DNA of 64,000 bases from Mycolicibacterium insubricum (lineage in GTDB: Bacteria; Actinomycetota; Actinomycetes; Mycobacteriales; Mycobacteriaceae): the NCBI RefSeq assembly GCF_010731615.1, contig NZ_AP022618.1, positions 1,426,001-1,490,000 of the forward strand. Reading direction: 5' to 3'. A program made the position numbers and the translations under genes. Every line of letters starts with the position of its first letter. The stretch's first letter is position 1. Under the pieces are notes generated by a model. It saw nothing but the letters and a program-made list of their open reading frames with translations. It had not been told where the DNA came from and ran no database searches. Of this stretch, positions 51,194 to 60,162 are shown in pieces.

Positions 51194-51415
51194 ATGGCCA
51201 AGAAAGACGGCGCCATCGAGGTCGAGGGCCGCGTGGTCGAGCCTCTGCCCAATGCGATGTTCCGCATTGAGCTGGAGAACGGACACAAGGTGCTCGCCCA
51301 CATCAGCGGCAAGATGCGGCAGCACTACATCCGCATCCTGCCCGAGGACCGGGTGGTGGTGGAGCTTTCGCCCTACGACCTATCCCGGGGTCGCATCGTC
51401 TACCGCTACAAGTAG
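51194..51415 (+). CDS. infA: Translation initiation factor IF-1
   Basis: A 73-residue OB-fold protein that binds the A site of the 30S subunit during initiation. It reads [20 protein letters not shown], then [20 protein letters not shown] and [20 protein letters not shown], the standard S1-type fold with full length. ATG start. It heads the cluster infA-rpmJ-rpsM-rpsK-rpsD-rpoA-rplQ, in canonical order. Confidence 0.98.
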
Positions 51416-51485
51416 CAACAACCCGAACAACGTCGTTGCGGACACCCGTGCCCGCAGCACCGGATAGTGAAAAGGATCGACAGCC

Positions 51486-51599
51486 GTGAAGGTGAACCCG
51501 AGCGTCAAGCCGATCTGCGACAAGTGCAGGGTGATCCGCCGGCATGGGCGGGTCATGGTGATCTGCTCCGATCCCCGCCACAAGCAGCGGCAGGGCTAG
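51486..51599 (+). CDS. rpmJ: 50S ribosomal protein L36
   Basis: This 37-residue protein begins with GTG. It has the zinc ribbon ligands cysteine 11, 14 and 27 and histidine 32 ([25 protein letters not shown]), so it is the zinc-binding form and not the zinc-independent paralogue made under zinc limitation. It is 70 bases after infA and 157 before rpsM. Confidence 0.97.
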
Positions 51600-51677
51600 C
51601 AGCACCGCCTGCAGACGCAGTACCGACAACTGAATGATGAACTCCCAGCACCACCGGGTGGATCGCCACCCGAATAC

Positions 51678-51697
51678 GTCCGGCACGGAGGCCGGAC
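51678..51697 (+). promoter_or_regulatory. Hairpin in the leader before rpsM
   Basis: GTCCGGC and GCCGGAC pair perfectly around a six-base loop, 60 bases before the rpsM start in the 157-base gap. It may be an attenuator or a ribosomal-protein binding site for feedback control. No T-run follows it. Confidence 0.35.
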
Positions 51698-51756
51698 CCC
51701 GATTCAGGGAACGGGCTGGGACCAGACCTCCGCATTGAAGAAGGAAACACTGCCTG

Positions 51757-52131
51757 ATGGCACGTCTCATGGGCGTTGATCTCCCGCGCGACAAGCGCAT
51801 GGAGATCGCGCTGACCTATATCTACGGCATCGGCCGTACCCGCTCCCAGGAAATCCTGGCGGCCACCGGCATCGACCGGGACCTGCGCACCAAGGATCTG
51901 ACCGACGACCAGGTCACCCAGCTGCGCGATTACATCGAGGGCAACCTCAAGGTGGAAGGTGATCTGCGCCGCGAGGTGCAGGCCGACATCCGCCGCAAGA
52001 TCGAGATCGGTTGCTACCAGGGCCTGCGGCACCGCCGCGGCCTGCCGGTGCGCGGCCAGCGGACCAAGACCAATGCGCGTACCCGCAAGGGCCCCAAGCG
52101 CACCATCGCCGGCAAGAAGAAGGCCAGGTAA
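51757..52131 (+). CDS. rpsM: 30S ribosomal protein S13
   Basis: The 124-residue protein of the 30S head reads [20 protein letters not shown] with the H2TH-like part ([16 protein letters not shown]), a coiled helix and the basic tail ([18 protein letters not shown]). ATG with AAGGAAA upstream. It contacts the P-site tRNA and the 50S subunit. Three bases separate it from rpsK. Confidence 0.98.
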   Translation: MARLMGVDLPRDKRMEIALTYIYGIGRTRSQEILAATGIDRDLRTKDLTDDQVTQLRDYIEGNLKVEGDLRREVQADIRRKIEIGCYQGLRHRRGLPVRGQRTKTNARTRKGPKRTIAGKKKAR

Positions 52132-52134
52132 GCC

Positions 52135-52554
52135 ATGCCCCCTCAGAAGAAAGCCGCCGGCACCGCCAAGCGCGGCAAGACCACCACCCGGCGCCGGGAA
52201 AAGAAGAACATCCCGCACGGCGCCGCTCACATCAAGAGCACCTTCAACAACACCATCGTCTCGATCACCGACCCGGCCGGCAACGTGATCGCGTGGGCCT
52301 CCTCGGGTCACGTCGGCTTCAAGGGTTCGCGCAAGTCGACCCCGTTCGCCGCTCAGCTGGCCGCCGAGAACGCCGCCCGCAAGGCGCAGGAACACGGTGT
52401 CAAGAAGGTCGACGTCTTCGTCAAGGGCCCGGGCTCGGGCCGCGAGACCGCGATCCGTTCACTGCAGGCCGCCGGCCTTGAGGTCGGCCAGATCTCCGAT
52501 GTCACCCCGCAGCCGCACAACGGCTGCCGTCCGCCCAAGCGGCGCCGGGTCTAG
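52135..52554 (+). CDS. rpsK: 30S ribosomal protein S11
   Basis: The 139-residue protein of the 30S platform has the family motifs [20 protein letters not shown] near 31-50, [19 protein letters not shown] and the C-terminal [18 protein letters not shown]. It interacts with 16S rRNA near the Shine-Dalgarno duplex. It is 21 bases before rpsD. Confidence 0.98.
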   Translation: MPPQKKAAGTAKRGKTTTRRREKKNIPHGAAHIKSTFNNTIVSITDPAGNVIAWASSGHVGFKGSRKSTPFAAQLAAENAARKAQEHGVKKVDVFVKGPGSGRETAIRSLQAAGLEVGQISDVTPQPHNGCRPPKRRRV

Positions 52555-52575
52555 GGCTAGGGAGGATAAAGGAAG

Positions 52576-53181
52576 ATGGCTCGTTACACCGGACCCGTCA
52601 CCCGCAAGTCGCGGCGCCTCGGCGTCGACCTCGTCGGCGGTGACCAGTCGTTTGAGAAGCGCCCCTACCCGCCCGGCCAGCACGGCCGCGCGCGGATCAA
52701 GGAGAGCGAATACCGCCTGCAGCTGCAGGAGAAGCAGAAGGCCCGCTTCACCTACGGCGTCATGGAGAAGCAGTTCCGCCGGTACTACGAGGAAGCCGTG
52801 CGCAAGCCCGGCAAGACCGGTGAGAACCTGCTGCAGATCCTGGAGAGCCGGCTGGACAACGTCGTGTACCGCGCCGGCCTGGCGCGCACCCGGCGGATGG
52901 CCCGTCAGCTGGTCAGCCACGGCCACTTCACCGTCAACGGTGTGAAGGTCAACGTGCCCAGCTACCGGGTGTCGCAGTACGACATCATCGATGTCCGCGA
53001 CAAGTCGCTGAACACCGATCCGTTCATCATCGCCCGCGAGACCGCCGGTGACCGCCCGATCCCGGGTTGGCTGCAGGTGGTCGGCGAGCGTCAGCGCATC
53101 CTGGTGCACCAGCTGCCCGAGCGCGCGCAGATCAGCGTGCCGCTGTCCGAGCAGCTCATCGTCGAGCTCTACTCGAAGTAA
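52576..53181 (+). CDS. rpsD: 30S ribosomal protein S4
   Basis: The 201-residue primary 16S binding protein has an N-terminal helical domain (RYTGPVTRKSRRLGVDLVGG, YPPGQHGRARIKESEYRL) and the S4 RNA-binding fold (LESRLDNVVYRAGLARTRRM near 92-111). The N-terminal cysteines of zinc-binding S4 are absent, the usual actinobacterial form. In other bacteria S4 represses its own operon; a hairpin before rpsM could serve that, but this is unproven. Confidence 0.98.
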   Translation: MARYTGPVTRKSRRLGVDLVGGDQSFEKRPYPPGQHGRARIKESEYRLQLQEKQKARFTYGVMEKQFRRYYEEAVRKPGKTGENLLQILESRLDNVVYRAGLARTRRMARQLVSHGHFTVNGVKVNVPSYRVSQYDIIDVRDKSLNTDPFIIARETAGDRPIPGWLQVVGERQRILVHQLPERAQISVPLSEQLIVELYSK

Positions 53182-54285
<1,104 letters not shown>

Positions 54286-54359
54286 CCACAGGGCTTTTCA
54301 GCCAAACCGTCCCGGTCCTACCTGATACGGGGGCCGGCCCCATTTAGGAGATAGTCGCA

Positions 54360-54869
54360 ATGCCCAAGCCCACTAAGGGAGCCCGCCTCGGCGGGTCGTC
54401 CTCGCACCAGAAGGCGCTGCTCGCCAACCTGGCGACCGCGCTGTTCGAGCACGGCCGGATCACCACGACCGAGCCGAAGGCGCGGGCGCTGCGGCCGTAC
54501 GCGGAGAAGCTGATCACTCACGCCAAGAAGGGTGCGCTGCACAACCGTCGTGAGGTGATGAAGAAGATCCGGGACAAGGACGTCGTGCACATCCTGTTCG
54601 CCGAGATCGCCCCGTTCTACTCCGACCGCGACGGCGGCTACACCCGGATCATCAAGATCGAGAACCGTAAGGGCGACAACGCCCCGATGGCGGTCATCGA
54701 GCTGGTTCGGGAGAAGACGGTGACCTCGGAGGCCAACCGGGCCCGTCGGGCCGCGGCCAAGGCTGAGGCCCCCGTCGAGTCCGTCGAAGAGGTCAAGGCC
54801 GAGGACGAGGCCATCGCCGACGCCCAGACCGCCGAGGCCGAGGCGCCCGAAGCCGAAGCCGACGAGTAA
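54360..54869 (+). CDS. rplQ: 50S ribosomal protein L17
   Basis: The first 120 residues are the L17 core ([40 protein letters not shown]). A tail of about 50 residues rich in Ala and Glu ([20 protein letters not shown]) extends it to 169, as in other mycobacteria. ATG with TTAGGAG upstream. It is the last ribosomal gene of the cluster, and a very strong hairpin follows 13 bases after its stop. Confidence 0.98.
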   Translation: MPKPTKGARLGGSSSHQKALLANLATALFEHGRITTTEPKARALRPYAEKLITHAKKGALHNRREVMKKIRDKDVVHILFAEIAPFYSDRDGGYTRIIKIENRKGDNAPMAVIELVREKTVTSEANRARRAAAKAEAPVESVEEVKAEDEAIADAQTAEAEAPEAEADE

Positions 54870-54882
54870 CAGCGACGTCGTG

Positions 54883-54918
54883 AACATGCCCGCCATCGAC
54901 TCCGGTGGCGGGCATGTT
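54883..54918 (+). terminator. Strong hairpin after rplQ, overlapping the possible truA start
   Basis: AACATGCCCGCCA and TGGCGGGCATGTT are exact complements. With a G-T pair and two further pairs the stem is 16 bases with a four-base loop. It begins 13 bases after the rplQ stop, with no T-run. It would end or attenuate the ribosomal transcript. Confidence 0.7.
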
Positions 54919-54930
54919 CCGTTGGACGCA

Positions 54931-55770
54931 GTGCGATTGCGCCTCGACATCTCCTACGACGGAACGGAATTCGCCGGCTGGGCCACCCAGGCCGAGCAGC
55001 GCACCGTCGCCGGGGTGATCGAGGATGCGCTGTCGACGGTGTTCCGGGAACCGGTGACCGTGCGCGCCGCCGGGCGGACCGACACCGGCGTGCACGCCAC
55101 CGGCCAGGTCGCACACATCGATGTCCCGGTCGCCGCGCTGCCGCACGCCTATCCGCGCACCCGCCGCCCGGCCGGTGAACCCGAATTCGAGCCGCTGGTC
55201 CGCCGGCTGGCGCGGTTCCTGCCCCCGGATGTGCGGATCCGCGACATCACGCGCGCGCCGGCCGGATTCGACGCCCGGTTCTCCGCCCTGCGCCGGCACT
55301 ACGTCTACCGGCTGACTACGGCGCCCTACGGGGTCGACCCGCAGCGCGCGCGGTTGGTCACCGGATGGCCGCGCCCACTGGACGTCGATGCGATGAACGC
55401 CGCCGCGCGGGAGCTGCTCGGGCTGCGGGACTTCGCAGCATTCTGTCGACATCGCGACGGCGCCACCACGATCCGTGAACTGCAGCGCCTCGAGGTCGTG
55501 CGCGACGGCGACGACATCACCGTGCACGTCACCGCGGACGCCTTCTGCTGGAACATGGTCCGGTCGGTGGTCGGTGCACTGCTGGCGGTGGGGGAGGGCC
55601 GCCGCGACACCGGCTGGCTGGCCACGCTGCTGGGTGCCGACCGGCGCTCCAGCGAGTTCGCCGCGGCACCGGCGCGCGGGCTGACGCTGGTGGGCGTCGA
55701 CTATCCGCCCGATGGCCAGCTGGCCGCGCGCATCCGGGTGACCCGCGACCTCAGATCCGCGCCGCGATGA
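54931..55770 (+). CDS. truA: tRNA pseudouridine(38-40) synthase
   Basis: It makes pseudouridine at positions 38-40 of tRNA anticodon stems. The catalytic aspartate is in [15 protein letters not shown], and [15 protein letters not shown] and [20 protein letters not shown] are family motifs. The start is uncertain: GTG at 54931 gives [11 protein letters not shown] and matches the conserved start, lies past the hairpin and yields 279 residues. GTG at 54880 or ATG at 54886 is also in frame but would put the first codons in the hairpin. It converges with a cutinase gene with a 20-base overlap. Confidence 0.9.
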   Translation: MRLRLDISYDGTEFAGWATQAEQRTVAGVIEDALSTVFREPVTVRAAGRTDTGVHATGQVAHIDVPVAALPHAYPRTRRPAGEPEFEPLVRRLARFLPPDVRIRDITRAPAGFDARFSALRRHYVYRLTTAPYGVDPQRARLVTGWPRPLDVDAMNAAARELLGLRDFAAFCRHRDGATTIRELQRLEVVRDGDDITVHVTADAFCWNMVRSVVGALLAVGEGRRDTGWLATLLGADRRSSEFAAAPARGLTLVGVDYPPDGQLAARIRVTRDLRSAPR

Positions 55771-56425
55771 AATTCGCGGCCTGGTTCACCATTCCGGCCT
55801 TGATGTAGGCCGGGGCAAGGTGGTCGGGCCAGCGGGTGCGCCAGTTCTGCGGGATGGTCGGATTGCAGATCGGGTCATCGCCGTGGCACAGCTCGATGGT
55901 GCGGTCGCGGTACACCGGGGAGAAACTGGTGATCGGGCCCACCCACTGAAAACCGTTGCCGAACAACGCCACCGCGGCGATATTGGGCGCCGCGCTGGCG
56001 GGCAGCGGATTGCGGAAGGTGACGAACGGCAGCGGAACCGCCAGCACGACGTCGGACACCGCCGCGCCCAGCGAATACCCGCCCACCACGATCCGGGTGC
56101 TCGGGCAACGGGCGATCATGCCCAGGATGTGCCGGCTCATGTCGTTGGCGCCGATGTCGACCTCGGTGTTGGCCGGATAGTTCACCGCATACAGCGAGAT
56201 GTCCTTGCGCGCCTTGACCCGCAGCAGGTTGTACAGGGTGGCGCCGATCTCGCCCGGACCGGGCGCCTCCATGCGCCCACGGGCGAAAACCAGCTCGGCG
56301 TGCGGGCACGCCACCGCCTCGGCATCCAGCGTCAGCCGAAGCTGCTGTGGCGCAACGATGGTGGAGAACGTAAACAGCGCTGCACCGATGATCGCCGACC
56401 AGCGGGGCACTCTCACTCGCCCCAT
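55751..56425 (-). CDS. Secreted cutinase-family protein (Culp)
   Basis: A 224-residue exported alpha/beta hydrolase. The first 35 residues form a signal region ([16 protein letters not shown]), then a cysteine ([13 protein letters not shown]). The nucleophile serine lies in GGYSLGAA near 114-121, the aspartate in [10 protein letters not shown] and the histidine in PDHLAPAYI. Mycobacterial cutinase-like proteins hydrolyse lipids and esters. The position after truA matches the cut3/cut4 pair (Rv3451-Rv3452). Its upstream neighbour is a second cutinase. Confidence 0.88.
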   Translation of the reverse strand: MGRVRVPRWSAIIGAALFTFSTIVAPQQLRLTLDAEAVACPHAELVFARGRMEAPGPGEIGATLYNLLRVKARKDISLYAVNYPANTEVDIGANDMSRHILGMIARCPSTRIVVGGYSLGAAVSDVVLAVPLPFVTFRNPLPASAAPNIAAVALFGNGFQWVGPITSFSPVYRDRTIELCHGDDPICNPTIPQNWRTRWPDHLAPAYIKAGMVNQAANFIAARI

Positions 56426-56527
56426 GGTAGCCAGCCCGACGGCGGAAACCCCGTGCGCGAGATTACGGACCGGTTGCGTCTTCAGATCAGCCCGGCAACG
56501 ACACCGGCCTACCCAGGGTATGGCCCG

Positions 56528-57214
56528 CTAAAGCAGACCCGCGATGAAGCCCGCCGCCTGGTAGGCGGGTCCGCCCGCGTAGGCGCGGTGTGCCTCGACG
56601 TCGGTGGCGTCGAAGATGCCGAGGTTGCAGACCGGGTCACCGGCGTTGCACAGGTCGATCGCGCGGCCGGCCCAGACCGGGCTGTTGGCCAGTGACATGC
56701 CGAACTTTCCGGCCGGGTTACCGAACGTCACCAGCCCCGCGATGTGCTCCGGGGCGTTGCCCGGCAGCGGTGCATCGAAGCCCAGACCGGGGACCGGGAC
56801 TGCGGCGAGCGCATCCACCACCGCCGCGCCCTGCGAATAGCCGCCCAGCACGATCCGGGTGGCGGGGCAGTTGTCCATCACCCACTGGATGTGCCAGCTG
56901 GCATCGTTGGCGCCCGCCGTCGCCTGGAGGAAGTCGTAGCTGGCCGGGTAGATCACACCGTAGGCGCCCACGCTGCGACCGCCGACCTTGCCGCGCAGCG
57001 CCTGCACGAACGCATTGCCGACGCGACCCACGCCGGGATCCTCGGTGGTGCCGCGAGCCCACACCACCTCGATGTCATTACAGCCTGCAGCATGCGCCGA
57101 CGGCACGGCGGTGGTGGGCAGGGCGGCGGACAGGCCGACGGCGACTGGGGCTGCCGCCAGCGCGATCAGGGCGCGGACGGCACGGAAACGGCGCGGGGAA
57201 CGATTAGCGGGCAC
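56528..57214 (-). CDS. Secreted cutinase-family protein (Culp)
   Basis: The 228-residue paralogue has a signal peptide ending at SAHAAGC, cysteine-linked start (GCNDIEVVWARGTTEDPG), the nucleophile motif GGYSQGAAVVDAL, aspartate in CNAGDPVCN and histidine in VEAHRAYAGGPA. All triad residues are present, so it should be active on esters. GTG at 57214 overlaps the end of the EamA transporter gene by 11 bases. It is followed after 102 bases by the second cutinase; the gap holds no gene. Confidence 0.9.
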   Translation of the reverse strand: MPANRSPRRFRAVRALIALAAAPVAVGLSAALPTTAVPSAHAAGCNDIEVVWARGTTEDPGVGRVGNAFVQALRGKVGGRSVGAYGVIYPASYDFLQATAGANDASWHIQWVMDNCPATRIVLGGYSQGAAVVDALAAVPVPGLGFDAPLPGNAPEHIAGLVTFGNPAGKFGMSLANSPVWAGRAIDLCNAGDPVCNLGIFDATDVEAHRAYAGGPAYQAAGFIAGLL

Positions 57215-58214
57215 CCTCAGATGTTAGCCGGTCGGGCTGGAGTTTTCCGTGGTGGTCGACGAGCAGCACCCGGGGTTCGGGATCTCCGGAACGGGCCAGC
57301 GCCAGCCCGGCCAGCACCACCAGGCCGCCGATTCCCTGCACCCAGCTGATCGTCTCGCCGACCAGCAACCACGCCCAGGCCACCGCGAACAACACCTCGG
57401 TGAGCCCCAGCAGGGAGGCGAAGCCGGGCTTGAGCAGGGCGATCCCGATGATGCCGAGGGCGTATGCGGCAGCGCAGGCAACCAGCGCCAGGGTCAGCAC
57501 CGAGACCAGCGGCGACATCGTCGCACCGGCCAGCACCACGTCGTTGCCGGTGAACCGCAGCGGCATCAGGCCGGATCCGCCGAGGGCGAGGACGGCGGCC
57601 GCGCCGACCCACAGGCCGCCGGTGGCCAGCGTCAGCGGCCGTAGCGGGGTGCCGTCGTCGGCAGTGGTCTCGGAGATGTCGCCCATCATGAAGTAGCAGG
57701 CCGCGCACACCGCGGCGGCCAGTCCCCAGGCGATGCCGACACCGTTGATCCGGGCGCCGTGGGCGACGTCGAGCACCACCACGATCCCGGCGACGGCCAT
57801 GCCCACCCCGGCCAGCGTCCGGTTGCTGGGCCGGCGCCGGGTGGACAGCCACAGCCATGCCGTCACCAGGACCGGAGAGGTGTACTCCAGCAGCAGTGCC
57901 ACGGCGACCGACAGATGCTGGACGGCGTTGTAGTAGCAGAGCTGGGCCCCGGCGATGGGGATCAGGCCGTAAGTCAGGACCGTCCCGGCGTGCTTGCCCA
58001 CCTCCCGGAGCCATCCGCGGTTGACGAAGGCACACACCACCGTCAACGCGACCGCCCCGCCGGCGAGCCGGGCGGCCACCGCGGCGGACGGGCTCCAGCC
58101 GGCGTCCAGCAGCGAGCGGGCGAATGATCCGGACACCCCGAAGCACAACGCCGAGAGCAGCGCGAACGTCGCGCCCAGCCGGAACCGGTCGGCCGGTGCG
58201 ATGCGCTGCAACAC
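57204..58214 (-). CDS. EamA/DMT-superfamily transporter
   Basis: A 336-residue membrane protein with about ten helices in two repeats, such as FALLSALCFGVSGSFARSL near 14-32, VLTYGLIPIAGAQLCYYNAV and GFASLLGLTEVLFAVAWAWL. EamA proteins export or import small metabolites; the substrate here is unknown. GTG at 58214 has GGGAGA upstream. Two 30-bp inverted repeats lie in the region shared with the divergent CGNR protein, which is likely its regulator. Confidence 0.88.
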   Translation of the reverse strand: MLQRIAPADRFRLGATFALLSALCFGVSGSFARSLLDAGWSPSAAVAARLAGGAVALTVVCAFVNRGWLREVGKHAGTVLTYGLIPIAGAQLCYYNAVQHLSVAVALLLEYTSPVLVTAWLWLSTRRRPSNRTLAGVGMAVAGIVVVLDVAHGARINGVGIAWGLAAAVCAACYFMMGDISETTADDGTPLRPLTLATGGLWVGAAAVLALGGSGLMPLRFTGNDVVLAGATMSPLVSVLTLALVACAAAYALGIIGIALLKPGFASLLGLTEVLFAVAWAWLLVGETISWVQGIGGLVVLAGLALARSGDPEPRVLLVDHHGKLQPDRLTSEGAR

Positions 58215-58228
58215 GAACGTCTCCCTAT

Positions 58229-58258
58229 GTCATGGGTAAACTCAGATTTGCTCATGAC
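58229..58258. promoter_or_regulatory. Operator 1: 30-bp inverted repeat between EamA and CGNR genes
   Basis: GTCATGGGTAAA and TTTGCTCATGAC are complementary at ten of twelve positions around a six-base centre. It starts 15 bases upstream of the EamA start codon. A second site of the same kind is centred 47 bases away. Confidence 0.7.
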
Positions 58259-58275
58259 GGTAGAGCCGGAAGGAG

Positions 58276-58305
58276 TCATGAGTCAAATGAGTTTCAGTCA
58301 TGACA
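58276..58305. promoter_or_regulatory. Operator 2: second 30-bp inverted repeat, at the CGNR gene start
   Basis: GTCATGAGTCAAA and TTTCAGTCATGAC pair at 11 of 13 positions around a four-base centre. It overlaps both candidate start codons of the CGNR gene, so bound protein would also block that gene. Confidence 0.65.
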
Positions 58306-58847
58306 CGGAGCTGTCGCTGCGGGCCGTCGCCGCCCTGGTCAATAGCGCGGACGACGACCGGGACACCCTCGCCGACGCCGGCGCACTGGCCGACTACCTG
58401 GCCGAATGGGGCTGGACCGGCCGCCACGACGGCGATGACGCCGAACTCGCCGACGTCCGCCGGCTGCGCACCCGGCTCGGCGACATCTGGGCGCACGCCG
58501 GTGACGAGGAGCACACGGTCACCGCCGTCAACGCGCTGCTGGCCGACACCGACGCCCGGCCCTGGCTGACCCGGCACGCCGAACTGCCCGACTGGCATCT
58601 GCACTTCGGCGACCCCGAGGACCCGCTGGCCCAGCGCATGGGTGCCGAGGCTGCGATGGCGCTGGCCGACGTCATCCGGGCCGGCGAACTGCGCCGGCTG
58701 CGCTCCTGCGCCGCACCGGACTGCGACGCCGTGTTCATCGACCTGTCCCGCAACCGGTCCCGCCGGTTCTGCGACACCGGAAACTGTGGCAACCGGCTGC
58801 ACGTCGCCGCCTACCGGGAACGCAAGAACACCGCCGCCCACCGATAG
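58287..58847 (+). CDS. CGNR zinc-finger (ABATE-type) regulatory protein
   Basis: The 186-residue product has an N-terminal ABATE-like helical domain (LRAVAALVNSADDDRDTLAD near 10-29) and a C-terminal CGNR zinc finger. The ligands are in RSCAAPDCDAVFIDLS and RFCDTGNCGNRLHVAAYRER. These proteins are thought to bind DNA and sense a ligand. Start choice: ATG at 58287 lies 11 bases after GGAAGGAG, ATG at 58278 only two after it; both overlap operator 2. It is divergent from the EamA gene. Confidence 0.85.
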   Translation: MSFSHDTELSLRAVAALVNSADDDRDTLADAGALADYLAEWGWTGRHDGDDAELADVRRLRTRLGDIWAHAGDEEHTVTAVNALLADTDARPWLTRHAELPDWHLHFGDPEDPLAQRMGAEAAMALADVIRAGELRRLRSCAAPDCDAVFIDLSRNRSRRFCDTGNCGNRLHVAAYRERKNTAAHR

Positions 58848-58899
58848 CCCTGTGCACGACGGAACCGCCCGGGGGCCGCGTCGGCCGTAACGTCGGCGC

Positions 58900-60162
58900 A
58901 TGAACCACGCGAGCGGCGACCTGCGGTTCCTGCGCCGCCGGGCCGCCGCGGCGCTGCGGCCACCGGATAACTCCGGGCCGGCGCTGACGGCGGGGGCCGT
59001 GCTGACCGCGATGCTGCTGGCCACCCGCGCCGTCGACCTGCTGGGCCCCGCACCCACCGTCGGCGACGGCGCCGTCGTGATGTCGGCGGACACCGGGGCG
59101 CGCTACGTGCGGATCGGCGACACCGTGCACCCGGTCCTCAACCTCACCTCGGCCCGGCTGATCGCCGACAACCCGGCCGCACCCCGCCGGGTCTCCGCCG
59201 CGGCCCTGGCCGGGACGGCCCGCGGAGCCACCCTCGGCATCCCCGGCGCCCCCGACGACGTAGGAACGCCGCTGCCGACGACGACCTGGGCGGTCTGCGA
59301 CAGCACCGAGGCCACCACCGTCCTGATCGATCAGCGGCCCCCGGCCGGGGACAGCGCCGCGCTGGTCACCGGGCCGTCGGGGCGTCGCTACCTGCTGACC
59401 GGCGGGCACCGCCACGAAGTCGCCGCCGACCCCGGCGTGAACCGGGCGCTGGGCGTCGACGCGGGGCGGGCCCGGCCGGTGTCCGCCACCCTGCTGGCAC
59501 TGCTTCCCGAGGGCCCCCCGATTACGCCGGTGCGCGTCCCGTTGGCGGGCAACCCCGGACCGGCGGCTCTCGGCCACGTCCGGGTCGGCGAGGTCATCGG
59601 CACCGAACGCGCCGGCGCCCGCCGGTACTACCTGGTGCTGGCCGGCGGGGTGGCGCCGATCGGCGCGCTGGCCGCCGACCTGCTGCGGTTCACCGGCGGA
59701 GACCCGGGCGCTCGGATCCGCCCGGTATCGGCCGCCGCTCTCGCCGCGGTACCCACCGCCGCGCTGCCCGCGGTGGCCGGGCTGCCCGAGGCCGTCGGGG
59801 CCATCGACACCCGGGCCGACGGCGTGCTGTGCGCGGGCCTCGACGCCGACGGCGCGGCCCGGACCTGGGTGGCCGACGCCCCACCCCTGCCACCGGGACG
59901 ACACGCCGTCGCACTGGCCGGAGCCGATGGCCCCGGCCCGGCCGTCGACGCGGTCTTCGTCCCACCCGGGCGATGCGTGTATCTGTCCGGGCCCGACGGC
60001 CGCTCGGTGCTCACCGACACCGGGGTGCGCTATCCGGTCGACGACGACGCCGCCCGGGTACTGGCACTGGGGGAGCATCCGCTGCCCGCACCGCCGGGGC
60101 TGACGGCCGGGCTGCCGACGGGCCCCACACTCAACCGCGCCGCAGCCGCCGTCGCCCACTGA
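58900..60162 (+). CDS. eccB4: ESX-4 type VII secretion component EccB4
   Basis: A 420-residue membrane-anchored protein of the ESX membrane complex. A short cytoplasmic N-terminus is followed by one membrane helix (ALTAGAVLTAMLLATRAVDL near 28-47) and a periplasmic propeller-like region made of repeats (ALVTGPSGRRYLLTGGHRHE, GHVRVGEVIGTERAGARRYY, AVFVPPGRCVYLSGPDGRSV). EccB forms the outer part of the complex with EccC and EccD. Its end overlaps the convergent eccD4-mycP4 gene by 32 bases. ESX-4 is the ancestral type VII system. Confidence 0.9.
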   Translation: MNHASGDLRFLRRRAAAALRPPDNSGPALTAGAVLTAMLLATRAVDLLGPAPTVGDGAVVMSADTGARYVRIGDTVHPVLNLTSARLIADNPAAPRRVSAAALAGTARGATLGIPGAPDDVGTPLPTTTWAVCDSTEATTVLIDQRPPAGDSAALVTGPSGRRYLLTGGHRHEVAADPGVNRALGVDAGRARPVSATLLALLPEGPPITPVRVPLAGNPGPAALGHVRVGEVIGTERAGARRYYLVLAGGVAPIGALAADLLRFTGGDPGARIRPVSAAALAAVPTAALPAVAGLPEAVGAIDTRADGVLCAGLDADGAARTWVADAPPLPPGRHAVALAGADGPGPAVDAVFVPPGRCVYLSGPDGRSVLTDTGVRYPVDDDAARVLALGEHPLPAPPGLTAGLPTGPTLNRAAAAVAH

